Of a stretch of DNA of 64,000 nt, positions 26,860 to 35,657 are shown piece after piece (positions within the stretch are counted from its first letter, which is position 1; every line of letters begins with the position of its first letter). The stretch is from CAZWSX01 sp964636985 (lineage in GTDB: Bacteria > Planctomycetota > Planctomycetia > Pirellulales > Pirellulaceae). The DNA lies in NCBI GenBank assembly GCA_964636985.1, contig CAZWSX010000022.1, forward strand, positions 1 through 64,000, given 5' to 3'. Under the pieces are notes generated by a model, which ran no database searches, was not told where the DNA came from, and was given only the letters and a program-made list of their open reading frames with translations. The translations under genes and the position numbers were made by a program.

Positions 26860-27876
26860 ATGAATTCCTCTCGCGCTCTCGAAATTGCCCGCCAGTACAG
26901 ACACCTCGCCATTGGCGTGCTCGGCGATATGTGCTTGGACCGCTATCTGGAGATCGACCCCGCCAGGAGCGAGATCTCGATCGAGACGGGACTGCCGGTC
27001 TACAACGTGACGCGCGTTCGCAGCCAACCCGGCGCGGCGGGGACGATTCTGAACAACTTGCTGGCCCTTGGCGTGGGCACCATCGTCCCCATCGGCTTCT
27101 GCGGTGACGACGGCGAGGGATACGAATTGACGCGGGCCCTTCGCTCACACAAGCCGGTCGACTTGGGCTCGTTCGTCCAAACAAGCCAGCGGCGGACGTT
27201 CACTTATTGCAAGCCGTTGGTGATGGAGTCGGCGGGCCCGCGCGAGTTGAATCGCCTCGACAGCAAGAACTGGGATGCCACGCCGCCCGAAGTCGAGCGG
27301 CAAATCGTTGCCGGGCTCAAGCGAATCGCCGCCAAGCTCGACGCCTTGATCGTGATGGACCAGGTCGACTTGGAAGGAACCGGCGTCGTAACGCGCGGCG
27401 TCCTCGAGGCCGTTGGCGAACTCGCAGCCCAGCGTCCGACCCTTCCCATTTTGGGCGACAGCCGGCGCGGGCTTCGCAATTGGCCGAAAGTTCAGCTCAA
27501 GATGAACCGCGCGGAGCTCGCCACGCTTTTAGGTGCACAGCCCGGACGAGACTTGAGCGAAGTGGAAGCCGCCGCACGGCGATTGGCCAGCCAGCATGGC
27601 CGTGAGGTGTTCGTTACGCTTTCCGAAGACGGCATCCTGGGAGCATCGCCCGATGGCGAAGTCGCGCGGCTCCCCTGCCATCCCATTCGCGGACCAATCG
27701 ACATCGTCGGGGCGGGCGACTCAGTGAGCGCCAACCTCGCCGCGGCCTTAGCCGCCAAAGCATCGCTGGTGGAGTCGCTCGAAATGGCGAACGCAGCGGC
27801 CTCGATTGTGATCCATCAAGTCGGGACCACCGGCACCGCGGCGCCGCAACAAATCGCCGCGATGTTTACAACCTAA
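26860..27876 (+). CDS. PfkB/RfaE-like sugar kinase
   Basis: The start is the ATG at 26860; a GTG at 26824 lies inside a repeat and is rejected. The 338-residue protein has the PfkB fold: a Gly-rich N-terminal motif (RSQPGAAGTILNNLLALG), the segment IGFCGDDGEGYELTRAL, and the C-terminal ATP/phosphate motif PIDIVGAGDSVSANLAAAL with the catalytic Asp. It most resembles the kinase half of HldE/RfaE (D-glycero-D-manno-heptose 7-phosphate kinase) in motif style. Without the adenylyltransferase half, the substrate is open. It is on the same strand as the unknown protein at 25506. Confidence 0.8.
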   Translation: MNSSRALEIARQYRHLAIGVLGDMCLDRYLEIDPARSEISIETGLPVYNVTRVRSQPGAAGTILNNLLALGVGTIVPIGFCGDDGEGYELTRALRSHKPVDLGSFVQTSQRRTFTYCKPLVMESAGPRELNRLDSKNWDATPPEVERQIVAGLKRIAAKLDALIVMDQVDLEGTGVVTRGVLEAVGELAAQRPTLPILGDSRRGLRNWPKVQLKMNRAELATLLGAQPGRDLSEVEAAARRLASQHGREVFVTLSEDGILGASPDGEVARLPCHPIRGPIDIVGAGDSVSANLAAALAAKASLVESLEMANAAASIVIHQVGTTGTAAPQQIAAMFTT

Positions 27877-27886
27877 TGGCGGCCGC

Positions 27887-29350
27887 TTAGCGCGACTGGA
27901 TGCTCATCAAGAACTCGGCGTTGCTCTTGTGCTTCGCCATCTTGCCGGTGAGTTGTTCCATGGCATCCGCTGGGCTCATGCCCGAAAGGACGCGGCGGAG
28001 CATGCCAATCCGGCGGTGCTCCTCGCCATCGAGCAACATTTCTTCCCGGCGCGTACCGCTGCGGACGATATCAATAGCCGGCCAGATACGCCGCTCAACC
28101 AATGCCTTCTCCAGAACGATTTCCAGGTTGCCTGTCCCTTTGAACTCTTCGAAGATCACGTCGTCCATCCGGCTGCCGGTTTCGACAAGCGCCGTAGCCA
28201 GCACCGTCAGCGAGCCCCCCTCCTCCACCTTGCGGGCCGAGCCGAAGTGCTTTTTGGGTTGCTGCAAAGCATTCGCATCGAGACCGCCCGAGAGCAGCTT
28301 GCCCGACTGCGGGCACTCGGTGTTGTAGGCGCGGGCGAGACGCGTGATCGAATCGAGGAAAATCACCACGTCGATGCCGGCTTCGACCAGCCGCTTGGCC
28401 TTCTCGAAGACGATGTTGGTGACGTGGACGTGGCGCGAGGCCGGTTCGTCGAAGGTCGAGCTGACCACTTCGCAGTTCCGCCCCTTCACTTCGCGAATCA
28501 TGTCGGTCACTTCTTCCGGCCGTTCGTCGACCAGCAACATGATCACATAAGCTTTGGGATAGTTCTTCAAAACCGAGCGAGCCATTCGCTGCATCAAGAT
28601 CGTCTTGCCGGCGCGCGGCGGACTGACAATCAATCCGCGCTGCCCGAAGCCGATCGGCGTCAGCAAGTCGACCACGCGCGTCGACAGATCCTCGGTGTCC
28701 GATTCCATCACGATCCGCTTGTTAGGATGGAGCGGCGTGAGGTGATCGAAGTCGGGCCGGCCCTGCGAGAGATGCGGCTCTTGAAAATTGACGGCCTCGA
28801 CGCGCAAGAGCGCGAAGTAGCGTTCGTTTTCTTTCGGCGGTCGGATCTGGCCCGAGACCGTCGCGCCAGGCTTCAGGCCGAAGCGGCGAATCTGGCTCGG
28901 CGACACATAGATATCGTCGGGGCACGAGACGTAGTTGTATTCGGGACTGCGAAGGAACCCGAATCCGTCAGGCAGGATCTCCAGCGTTCCTTCGCCGAAC
29001 ATCAGGCCGCTTTGCTTGATGCGGTGTTGCAGCAAGCGGAAGATCAGCTCTTGCCGTTGCAGGTCGCTAGCACCCTGCAGGTTGACGCGCCGCGCTTCCT
29101 CGACCAACTCCTGCGGCGTCATCTTTTGCAGGACCGCGAGGTGCGGCTCGGTGAGCTTCAAACGCTCCAGCTTCTCGTCGATGTCGTCGTGGAGCATCTC
29201 GCCGCGGCTGGCCATCTCGGCCAACTCTTCGGCCAGCGAAAGCGGTTCTCGCTCGTAGTGCGTATTGTTGTCGTCGCGTGATCCATCGCGGCGCTGCGAA
29301 AGCGAAGCGCGCGAAGTACGATCTCCGCGGTGGCGCATGCCCTTGGCCAT
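27887..29350 (-). CDS. rho: Transcription termination factor Rho
   Basis: The ATG at 29350 gives 487 residues; the frame is open to 29515 but the upstream part is not Rho-like. The N-terminus (about 1-95) is an added basic and polar region ending in a Rho N-terminal helical domain (LQKMTPQELVEEARRVNLQG). The cold-shock-like RNA-binding domain follows (EGTLEILPDGFGFLRSP). The RecA-type ATPase has the Walker A segment GQRGLIVSPPRAGKTILMQ and Walker B region DVVIFLDSITRLARAYN, then the R-loop SGGLDANALQQPKKHFGSARK. Rho is a hexameric ATP-dependent RNA translocase. It is transcribed away from the DUF488 gene. Confidence 0.95.
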   Translation of the reverse strand: MAKGMRHRGDRTSRASLSQRRDGSRDDNNTHYEREPLSLAEELAEMASRGEMLHDDIDEKLERLKLTEPHLAVLQKMTPQELVEEARRVNLQGASDLQRQELIFRLLQHRIKQSGLMFGEGTLEILPDGFGFLRSPEYNYVSCPDDIYVSPSQIRRFGLKPGATVSGQIRPPKENERYFALLRVEAVNFQEPHLSQGRPDFDHLTPLHPNKRIVMESDTEDLSTRVVDLLTPIGFGQRGLIVSPPRAGKTILMQRMARSVLKNYPKAYVIMLLVDERPEEVTDMIREVKGRNCEVVSSTFDEPASRHVHVTNIVFEKAKRLVEAGIDVVIFLDSITRLARAYNTECPQSGKLLSGGLDANALQQPKKHFGSARKVEEGGSLTVLATALVETGSRMDDVIFEEFKGTGNLEIVLEKALVERRIWPAIDIVRSGTRREEMLLDGEEHRRIGMLRRVLSGMSPADAMEQLTGKMAKHKSNAEFLMSIQSR

Positions 29351-29965
29351 GGGAAAAGACTCACGATTTGGGGAGGAGGGGATCGGCTGCGCGCGAACGT
29401 CGAAACCGAAGGAGGAAAAGAAGAACAGATCGAACGAAAAGCGGTGGGACGCGTTCTCGACCACATCACGAAAGGAACTTCGCTGTGCGACTCGAAGAAA
29501 AGGAGTCGCCAACAAATCTACCGGTCAACTCTGCTGGCGGGCGTTGTGCGGTAGCTACCCTTCGTTCGCCGAAGCGAATGCGATCTTGGAACGTCCTCTC
29601 CATTATCAGCGGTCGGTAAGTGGAAGTGAAGACCAATGGTAAATTTTTGAATTCAACCCAAGAAACGGGGAATTGGACCGGTCTCGGGGACCATTTTGAG
29701 CCTCAAAAGTGTGGCATTTCCCAACCCCTAACGTGCTCCTGGAACGATCACGGGAGCTTATGGACCACTCGTAGGCCGCCCGCCGACCAACCAGCAACAA
29801 ACAGTCGTCGGCTTAGCTCGTGGTAAGATGTCTTAGCAGGACAATTGTTCATAAACACCAAGCACCGCGTCCAAGGTAGGGCCGTCGGAGCCATCTGCAA
29901 CCTGGTCGCATGCCTTTCCTTCCTCGCCCGTCCATCCATAAGTTTTTTAAAACCTAACGCATTCC
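29351..29965. other. Divergent intergenic region between rho and the DUF488 gene
   Basis: A stretch of 615 bases in which I find no coding frame I can support. It should hold the rho promoter and leader (the rho leader is often regulatory) and the DUF488 promoter. No attenuator hairpin stands out by eye. Confidence 0.4.
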
Positions 29966-30574
29966 ATGAGCGACAGGCGGATCATCCTTACGCTTGGCCA
30001 CTCCTCGCACTCTTTCTTAATGTTCACCCAGTTGCTGATGAGGCACGGGGTAACAGCCGTGGCCGACGTCCGCTCGCAACCGCACAGCCGCTTTCCTCAC
30101 TTCACACGAGGGGCACTGGAAGCGGCCCTCAAGGCCGAAGGGCTCGGCTATGTCTTCCTCGGCAAGGAACTCGGCGCCCGCCGCGACGAGTCCGAGTGCT
30201 ACATCGACAACCGGGCCGATTACGAGCGAATCACCCAACTCCCGGCATTTACTAGCGGGATCGAGCGGCTCGAACGCGGCGCCCAGTCCCATGTCATTGC
30301 GCTGATGTGCGCTGAAAAGGACCCGCTCGATTGCCATCGCACAATCCTCGTTGCGCGCCACTTGTCGCGCCGCGGAGCTAGCATCGCTCACATCCTCGCC
30401 GACGGCGCCTTGGAATCACAAGCCGACGCGGAACGGCGACTCGTGCAGATCACGGGCGCCCGATCGACGCTGTTCGAACCAAACCTGAGTGAAGCGGAAT
30501 TGATTCAACGAGCCTACGATCAGCGAGGCCTGCAAATCGCCTATCGCAGAACTCCCGCAGGAATGACAAACTAA
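29966..30574 (+). CDS. DUF488 domain protein
   Basis: The 202-residue protein has the DUF488 pattern: LTLGHSSHSFLMF, then AVADVRSQPHSRFPHF, LGYVFLGKELG, and the C-terminal motif ALMCAEKDPLDCHRTILVARHL with the conserved Cys-Glu and Cys-His-Arg. Members are small soluble proteins of unknown activity; the conserved Cys/His residues suggest a thiol-based or metal site. The start at 29966 is the first in-frame ATG. Its 3' end lies 65 bases ahead of the CoaX gene. Confidence 0.85.
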   Translation: MSDRRIILTLGHSSHSFLMFTQLLMRHGVTAVADVRSQPHSRFPHFTRGALEAALKAEGLGYVFLGKELGARRDESECYIDNRADYERITQLPAFTSGIERLERGAQSHVIALMCAEKDPLDCHRTILVARHLSRRGASIAHILADGALESQADAERRLVQITGARSTLFEPNLSEAELIQRAYDQRGLQIAYRRTPAGMTN

Positions 30575-30639
30575 TTCAACCCCGACGCTGCTCAAATCAC
30601 AACCGCACCGCTTACAGCCGCGTTGATGAAGAAGAATGC

Positions 30640-31410
30640 ATGAACGACGTGAAGAACCTCATCGCCGTCGATATTGGAAACAGCTCGACCAAAGTCGGCG
30701 GTTTCACGCCCGGTGCGCCGGCGGCTGATAAGCTGGCCGAACCCCTGTGGGTGACCAGCTTCGCCACGCTCGACGGGCCGGGCGAAATGCTGCTGTCGAA
30801 ACTGCCGTCGTCACCTGCGACGTGGCAAATCGTCAGCGTGCAGCGCGCGGGGACCAAACGGTTGACGCAGTGGCTCGCCGAGCGTCGGCCGCGCGATACC
30901 GTTCGCGAACTGGTACACGCCGATTTGCCCATTCGTCCGCGCGTCGATTTTCCTGATCGCGTCGGGCTCGATCGGCTCGCGGCCGCCGTCGCGGCGAATC
31001 GCTTGCGCGAGCCCAATCGTCCGGCCATCGTGATCGATGCCGGCACGGCGATGACCGTTGACGCGATTAGCCCCAGCGGCGACTTCGAAGGGGGCGCCAT
31101 CCTGCTCGGCTTTCGGATGTCGGCACAAGCGTTGGCATCGGCCACCGATGCATTGCCACTGCTGGCCGTGGATGGGTTCAACAAGACACCGCCCCCCATC
31201 GGCAAGTCGACCGAAGCCGCCATTCGCAGCGGGCTATTTTGGGGAGCCGTCGGAGCGGCCCGCGAGATTATCGCGCAAGCCGGCAAGGAGTGGGGCCAAC
31301 CGCCACACGTGTTCGTGACGGGCGGCGACCTGGAACGATTGCAACCGCTGCTAGGAGACGACGCCAGGTTCGTGCCGCACATGGCCCTCCGCGGCGCGGC
31401 AATTAGTTAG
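30640..31410 (+). CDS. coaX: Type III pantothenate kinase
   Basis: The 256-residue length and motifs fit CoaX: the N-terminal phosphate motif IAVDIGNSSTKVGG, RVGLDRLAAAVAA with the pantothenate-site residues, and VIDAGTAMTVDAISPSGDFEGGAILLG with the catalytic Asp-Gly-Thr. The enzyme phosphorylates pantothenate, the first step of coenzyme A synthesis, and unlike CoaA is not feedback-inhibited. It follows the DUF488 gene and its end overlaps by 8 bases the convergent gene at 31403. Confidence 0.9.
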   Translation: MNDVKNLIAVDIGNSSTKVGGFTPGAPAADKLAEPLWVTSFATLDGPGEMLLSKLPSSPATWQIVSVQRAGTKRLTQWLAERRPRDTVRELVHADLPIRPRVDFPDRVGLDRLAAAVAANRLREPNRPAIVIDAGTAMTVDAISPSGDFEGGAILLGFRMSAQALASATDALPLLAVDGFNKTPPPIGKSTEAAIRSGLFWGAVGAAREIIAQAGKEWGQPPHVFVTGGDLERLQPLLGDDARFVPHMALRGAAIS

Positions 31411-32812
31411 CTCGTTCGGCTCGGGCCTTCCGAGCGAATTGACGCGCCGACTTGTCGGCCTCGGGCGATTCATCGCCGTCCGGCTTCGGCTGCTCCGCTT
31501 TGGGCTCATCCGCGGTAGGTGTCGGATTCTCCGCTGCCTGCTTTCTCGGTCCAGGCCGAGGCGGACGGTCGTCGCCTGGAGGCGGCCCAGGCGGCCCGCC
31601 ATTGCGAGGTTGTCCGTCGCGCGGAGGTCCCTTGCCACCAGACTCATCCTTCTTTTTGGATGGCGACCAAGATTCGAAGCGGGGTCCCCCGAAGCCGTTC
31701 CATCCGGGACGCTGCGTACCCGGAGGCGGATTCTGACTTGGTGGCGGCTTAAAGTCCATTCTCTCGTCGAAAGCCTTTTTGACCAACCACCACTTTTTCT
31801 GATCGAGCGGTAACGGAGCTACCTGCTTTTGATCGGCTTCGGAAAGCCTCGGCAACTCGGCGTACACTTCGTTGTCCGATGGCAAGCCGCGCCCCATCGT
31901 AAACGTCGCGAATTGTTGCCACCCCCGCAACAATTCCGGCTTTTTCTCCGGATCGTAATTTCGATAAAACCCCGACAGCAAGGGAGAGAGGCGGCCGAGT
32001 AGTTGCTCGATTTCCTCGTCCTTGGCGGCCAGTCGGGCCCATTCGTCGCGGCGATTTCGAGCCAGCCACATGGCGTGTCGATACACCATCACCGTCGCGA
32101 GTTCGGCCTTTTCAGGCTTGTCCGATTGAACGGCTTTCACAAGCATTTGCTCGATATGCCCGGGCCCCTGCGGCATCCCATCCGGACGGTGCTGTCCTGG
32201 CGAAGGAGCCTCCGCAAGCGCTTCCTTCCACTGCGCTACCAGTGGATCAAGGTGCTCACGATGCTTGCGGGCAAGCTCTAGAGTCCACTGATAAATCTCG
32301 GCCGCGTCGCTAGAACGAGGAAAATGCTTCATCCATTCCGTGCGCGCGCTTTCGATCGAACGGATCACTTCGATCTTCTTGTCGGGATCGTCGGCCGCGG
32401 TGCGCAGCCGGATCATTTCACTCTCGTCAAGCGAAATCAAGAAGTCGTGATACATCGTCAGCGTCGAGGATAGCTTGGCCGAATCCTTATGTTCGGCGAG
32501 CTGCTTTGCCAGCTTGCGGAGTTGCTTCTTCCGCTCCGGCGACTGCATATCGAACTTCTTTTTCTTTTCTTCCAGTTCCTGCTTCTGAACGTCGCTCAAG
32601 CCCTGCACGTATTTGCTGCGGTCGCCAATCGAAGCCGGGATTTTCGACCCCGGCAACGTCACGACTTTGGTTTCCAGCTTCGACCCTTTCTTGGTGTCGT
32701 CCGCGAGCAACGTCACGGCCGCGACCACTCCGCCAGCCAGAAAGATCGCGAGCGCCGCCAGCAGTCCGGCGCGCCCAACTTTGGCTGCCGAGTTTGAATC
32801 AGGACGCGTCAT
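31403..32812 (-). CDS. Membrane-anchored periplasmic protein of the ECF sigma locus
   Basis: The 469-residue protein has one N-terminal membrane helix (about 12-36), a Lys/Glu-rich helical region (about 70-115) and a mainly helical body. A C-terminal tail from about 375 is very rich in Pro, Gly, Lys and Asp and looks disordered. No family recognised with confidence; its helical repeats resemble DUF3106-type sensors. Its start is 2 bases after the stop of the anti-sigma gene, so the two are translationally coupled. It is probably a signal-sensing or downstream partner of the sigma/anti-sigma pair. Confidence 0.65.
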   Translation of the reverse strand: MTRPDSNSAAKVGRAGLLAALAIFLAGGVVAAVTLLADDTKKGSKLETKVVTLPGSKIPASIGDRSKYVQGLSDVQKQELEEKKKKFDMQSPERKKQLRKLAKQLAEHKDSAKLSSTLTMYHDFLISLDESEMIRLRTAADDPDKKIEVIRSIESARTEWMKHFPRSSDAAEIYQWTLELARKHREHLDPLVAQWKEALAEAPSPGQHRPDGMPQGPGHIEQMLVKAVQSDKPEKAELATVMVYRHAMWLARNRRDEWARLAAKDEEIEQLLGRLSPLLSGFYRNYDPEKKPELLRGWQQFATFTMGRGLPSDNEVYAELPRLSEADQKQVAPLPLDQKKWWLVKKAFDERMDFKPPPSQNPPPGTQRPGWNGFGGPRFESWSPSKKKDESGGKGPPRDGQPRNGGPPGPPPGDDRPPRPGPRKQAAENPTPTADEPKAEQPKPDGDESPEADKSARQFARKARAERAN

Positions 32813-32814
32813 GG

Positions 32815-33327
32815 TTAAATCGCCTCCTGAGAGTTGGTCTGCTCGAAGACGCCTTCGCTATTGAGCTTGTCGAGAAACTCGACGCTCGGAGTCGCCAGGA
32901 ACTCGTCGATCCGGTCGATCACCGGCAGGTCTTCCAACAGTTCGCGGTCGTTGCTGGTCATCAGCATCGACGTCAATAAAAACGCCGCCATCGCCGCCAC
33001 GACCCCGCCCCCTACCATCCATCCCGTGAGCCAATATTGCTTCCGAATCTGCAGGGCCTGCGTCTTGCTTTGTTCGTCCTTGAGTTGAACGGTAACGAAC
33101 TCGACCGACTTCCGCGTAAAGTCCTCGCCCACTTCCGCGGCGGGAAGCAGATCGAGAGATTCCCAGGCCGCGCGCAGGGTTTGCAGACGGACGCGGTAGG
33201 CCTCGTCGGTCGCCAGGCGGCTTTCGACGTGGGATCGTTGATCGTCCGAGAGCTCGTCGTCCAAATACGCGAGCAACTCCTCGTCGATCGGATCGACCGG
33301 TTCGGATTCGTCGTTCAGTACGGCCAT
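32815..33327 (-). CDS. Anti-sigma factor with one membrane helix
   Basis: The 170-residue protein starts with the anti-sigma pattern DEELLAYLDDELSDDQRSHVESRLATDEAY, a helical cytoplasmic domain without the Cys/His zinc-binding residues of ZAS domains. One membrane helix follows (about 105-125, WMVGGGVVAAMAAFLLTSML) and then a short periplasmic tail. It lies downstream of an ECF sigma gene on the same strand with a 229-base gap, and just ahead of the coupled gene at 31403. It should hold the sigma factor inactive until an envelope signal arrives. Confidence 0.8.
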   Translation of the reverse strand: MAVLNDESEPVDPIDEELLAYLDDELSDDQRSHVESRLATDEAYRVRLQTLRAAWESLDLLPAAEVGEDFTRKSVEFVTVQLKDEQSKTQALQIRKQYWLTGWMVGGGVVAAMAAFLLTSMLMTSNDRELLEDLPVIDRIDEFLATPSVEFLDKLNSEGVFEQTNSQEAI

Positions 33328-33556
33328 TGCTCTAACTCGTGGGAGGGTACGCGAGCATTGCCACCTTGCTCGCGATCACAGTTCAATGAAATCAACTTGC
33401 GATAAGACTTACTTTCAATGGAATCAACGCTCTTCTGTGTCGCTTTGTTTCGATCCGTTTGGTTCAACCCGCGTGTTTTGTTCCCTTTGTTACATGCCCG
33501 TTGCATTGATCGGGTTTCAACCAAACTGGAGCATCTTAATTCGCTCGTTTGCCCTA

Positions 33557-34225
33557 CTAGTCGTCCGGAACCTTGGCTGTCGGAGGTACGCCATCCTGCA
33601 TATACGGTTCCAAAATCTCCTTCAGGTTCACGCGGGCTCGCATCAACAGCGACTTGGCCGCTTTGACCGTCATTCCCATCGTGTCGGCGATATCCTGGTA
33701 ACTCATTCCTTCAAACTTACAAAGCAATAGCGCCGTTCGTTGCCGGTCGGAAAGGGACTCCATCGCTAAACGAACCACCTCGGCCATCTCCATTTTGTCG
33801 GCCCGACGAGTCGGCATTTGGGCACTGGCGGCGAGGGCCACCTCATGCAGGGGGACGGCCGTGCTGTCGCTCTTGCCGCTCGACGCCACGTTCACCTCGT
33901 GGCGGCGGGCTCGGTTCCGGCGGGCGTTCGACGCCACGTTGTTGGCGATGGTGAAAAACCAGGTCGCGAACTTCGCCGCGGGTTGGTACGTTTTGCGCGA
34001 AAGGAATACTTTTAAAAACACATCCTGCGCCAAATCCTCGGCGATCGACCGGTCGCGCACCAAGTGCTCCAAAAGCGTGACCACCCGCTGTTGATAGCGG
34101 GCAACCAGCTCTTCGAACGCGGCGGCATCGTCGTTCTTGACGCGCAGCATCAAGCGCACGTCGGGGTCGTGCAGCGCATAGTGTTCGGCAGTTTTCGGAC
34201 CAACCAAACGGAATCTCCCAGACAA
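33557..34225 (-). CDS. ECF-type RNA polymerase sigma factor
   Basis: The 222-residue protein has sigma region 2 (about 30-105: FEELVARYQQRVVTLLEHLVRD, DLAQDVFLKVFLSRKTY, FATWFFTIANNVASNARR). A linker rich in Ser/Ala follows, then region 4 (about 150-205: LSDRQRTALLLCKFEGMSYQDIADTMGMTVKAAKSLLMRAR). It has no C-terminal extension. The downstream anti-sigma gene and coupled membrane protein make it an envelope-response unit. A 229-base gap without a frame separates it from the anti-sigma gene. Confidence 0.9.
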   Translation of the reverse strand: MSGRFRLVGPKTAEHYALHDPDVRLMLRVKNDDAAAFEELVARYQQRVVTLLEHLVRDRSIAEDLAQDVFLKVFLSRKTYQPAAKFATWFFTIANNVASNARRNRARRHEVNVASSGKSDSTAVPLHEVALAASAQMPTRRADKMEMAEVVRLAMESLSDRQRTALLLCKFEGMSYQDIADTMGMTVKAAKSLLMRARVNLKEILEPYMQDGVPPTAKVPDD

Positions 34226-34313
34226 CCAACCAAGCCGGCTCGCCTACCCCTCCTTTGGAAATCAGACCCAGGTCTGCAAACCAAACGAGGTTGGAATCGA
34301 AACAAAGCCGGTG

Positions 34314-34341
34314 CTCAAGACAGCCCTTCTTCTGTCTTAAG
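34314..34341. promoter_or_regulatory. Inverted repeat upstream of the ECF sigma gene
   Basis: CTCAAGACAG and CTGTCTTAAG flank CCCTTCTT, about 90 bases upstream of the sigma gene start. It could be an operator for autoregulation or a weak hairpin; no promoter boxes are clear beside it. Confidence 0.3.
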
Positions 34342-34404
34342 TCTAGGCTCAGGCTCAATTTATGGCCAGCGGTTGCCGGGCGCCATCGGTCCGTCCTCGA
34401 TTAT

Positions 34405-34431
34405 GAAACCCCGCCGCTATGGCGGGGTTTC
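34405..34431 (-). terminator. Strong hairpin downstream of the STN-domain gene
   Basis: GAAACCCCGCC and GGCGGGGTTTC pair perfectly (11 bp) around GCTAT. It lies about 80 bases past the stop of the gene at 34512 and ahead of the sigma gene, so it should separate the two transcription units. Confidence 0.6.
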
Positions 34432-34511
34432 GCTGGCACGAAAGAGGGAAAAGGACGGAATCCACCCCAAAGAACCTGCAGCCAACCACACGATCAGGCT
34501 GCGATCGATCC

Positions 34512-35372
34512 TCAGTACGAGCTCTGGCCCCGAATCGAGCCAGCGGAGTCCGCACCCGAATTGGGCGGGGACTTTAAGATCGCCCGCACCTGCGACAACA
34601 TTTCTTCGATCTCGTCGTGGACGCTGCTGGTTTGGTGAACCACCATCACGCCCGCCACGATCGACACCCTTCCCGGCCCACCTTGTTGTTCCCACGAACC
34701 GGGCGCGATCGCATCCATAACGAGTTGGCGCACAATATCGGACGGACGGAACTCGACCGCTTTGGGCGCGGGCTTCGCCATTTGATCCTTGGCGCTCATC
34801 ATACCGGCGATGGGTTTACGGACGTTGCTGCTCTCCGAGAGCTTTGGCTCCGAATCGTCGGCACCTGCGTCGCCCTTCGATTCGGTCGACGGACTGCCGA
34901 ACTGCCGGCGCCGTTTCACTTCGTCTTGTTCAACGGCTGCAATCAAGTCGCGCACGTCGTAGTACTGCGTCCTTACGATCGTTCTGGCCTTTTCGTTGGT
35001 CGTGACGATGGCGACGCCTGTCGAATAGTCGATCGTCAATTCAAGCGGATCGAGCAACAGCTTGAGACCCAAATCGGCACGGACCTTAGGAAGCGAGAGG
35101 TTCACCGGCTGGTCGGGCCTGACACTGGCTTCTTCCAAGGCCCTGACATCGATCATCATCGGGATATCCAACTTCTGTTTGATGGAATCCACAATTTCGT
35201 TGAGCGGCATTTCCTCGTAGGTAAACGAATCGACAACTTTTGAAAGCCGTTCCTTGAGTGCCTTTTCTGCGCTCTTGGGCTTCGCGGCCTGAGGCTTGGG
35301 ATCTTCGGCCAGGCCAGGCGATCCGCTCACAAGCATCATCGCCATCGCAGCAGCCAGCACATAACGAACCAT
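34512..35372 (-). CDS. Exported STN-domain protein, paralog 1
   Basis: The ATG at 35372 gives 286 residues with a signal peptide (MVRYVLAAAMAMMLVSGSPGLAED). An STN-like domain (about 50-125) is seen: FTYEEMPLNEIVDSIKQKLDIPMMIDVRALEEA, then LGLKLLLDPLELTIDYSTGVAIVTT. A YYDVRDLIA segment marks the end of such N-domains in secretin-type proteins. The C-terminal half (about 195-270: EFRPSDIVRQLVMDAIAPGSWE...VSIVAGVMVVHQT) resembles a second N-domain of secretins, but no secretin pore domain follows. It is a paralog of the gene at 35658, in tandem. Probably periplasmic; function unknown. Confidence 0.75.
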   Translation of the reverse strand: MVRYVLAAAMAMMLVSGSPGLAEDPKPQAAKPKSAEKALKERLSKVVDSFTYEEMPLNEIVDSIKQKLDIPMMIDVRALEEASVRPDQPVNLSLPKVRADLGLKLLLDPLELTIDYSTGVAIVTTNEKARTIVRTQYYDVRDLIAAVEQDEVKRRRQFGSPSTESKGDAGADDSEPKLSESSNVRKPIAGMMSAKDQMAKPAPKAVEFRPSDIVRQLVMDAIAPGSWEQQGGPGRVSIVAGVMVVHQTSSVHDEIEEMLSQVRAILKSPPNSGADSAGSIRGQSSY

Positions 35373-35604
35373 GGAGAATCTCCCCAACAAAAAGAAATCG
35401 CCGAGCGACAAGAGTTTGCCGACTATCCCGCCCCAAGCAAACAAAAACTGGCCGTTCCATTGGACACCGCCAGTAAGGCAATTGCAAGAAATAGCAAGAA
35501 TAGTCGAGGTTTAACGAGGCCCTTATCAACTCTTACTGCGCGGTGAATCCACCATCGGTGATGATGGTTTGCCCGGTGGTCACCTTCATTCACAAACCCA
35601 CCAT

Positions 35605-35629
35605 GGCCGGACAGGATTGTCCGGCCTAC
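35605..35629. repeat. Dispersed palindrome, family A (copy 2)
   Basis: GGCCGGACA and TGTCCGGCC pair (9 bp) around GGAT, followed by TAC. It lies about 30 bases past the stop of the minus-strand gene at 35658. Confidence 0.65.
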
Positions 35630-35657
35630 CCCGATCGCTCTGTATCACTGCGCCAAA

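Noticed and set aside
27929..29281. 450-residue plus-strand frame across rho
   Set aside because: It is antisense to the intact rho gene and is an effect of codon bias; its sequence has no domain.
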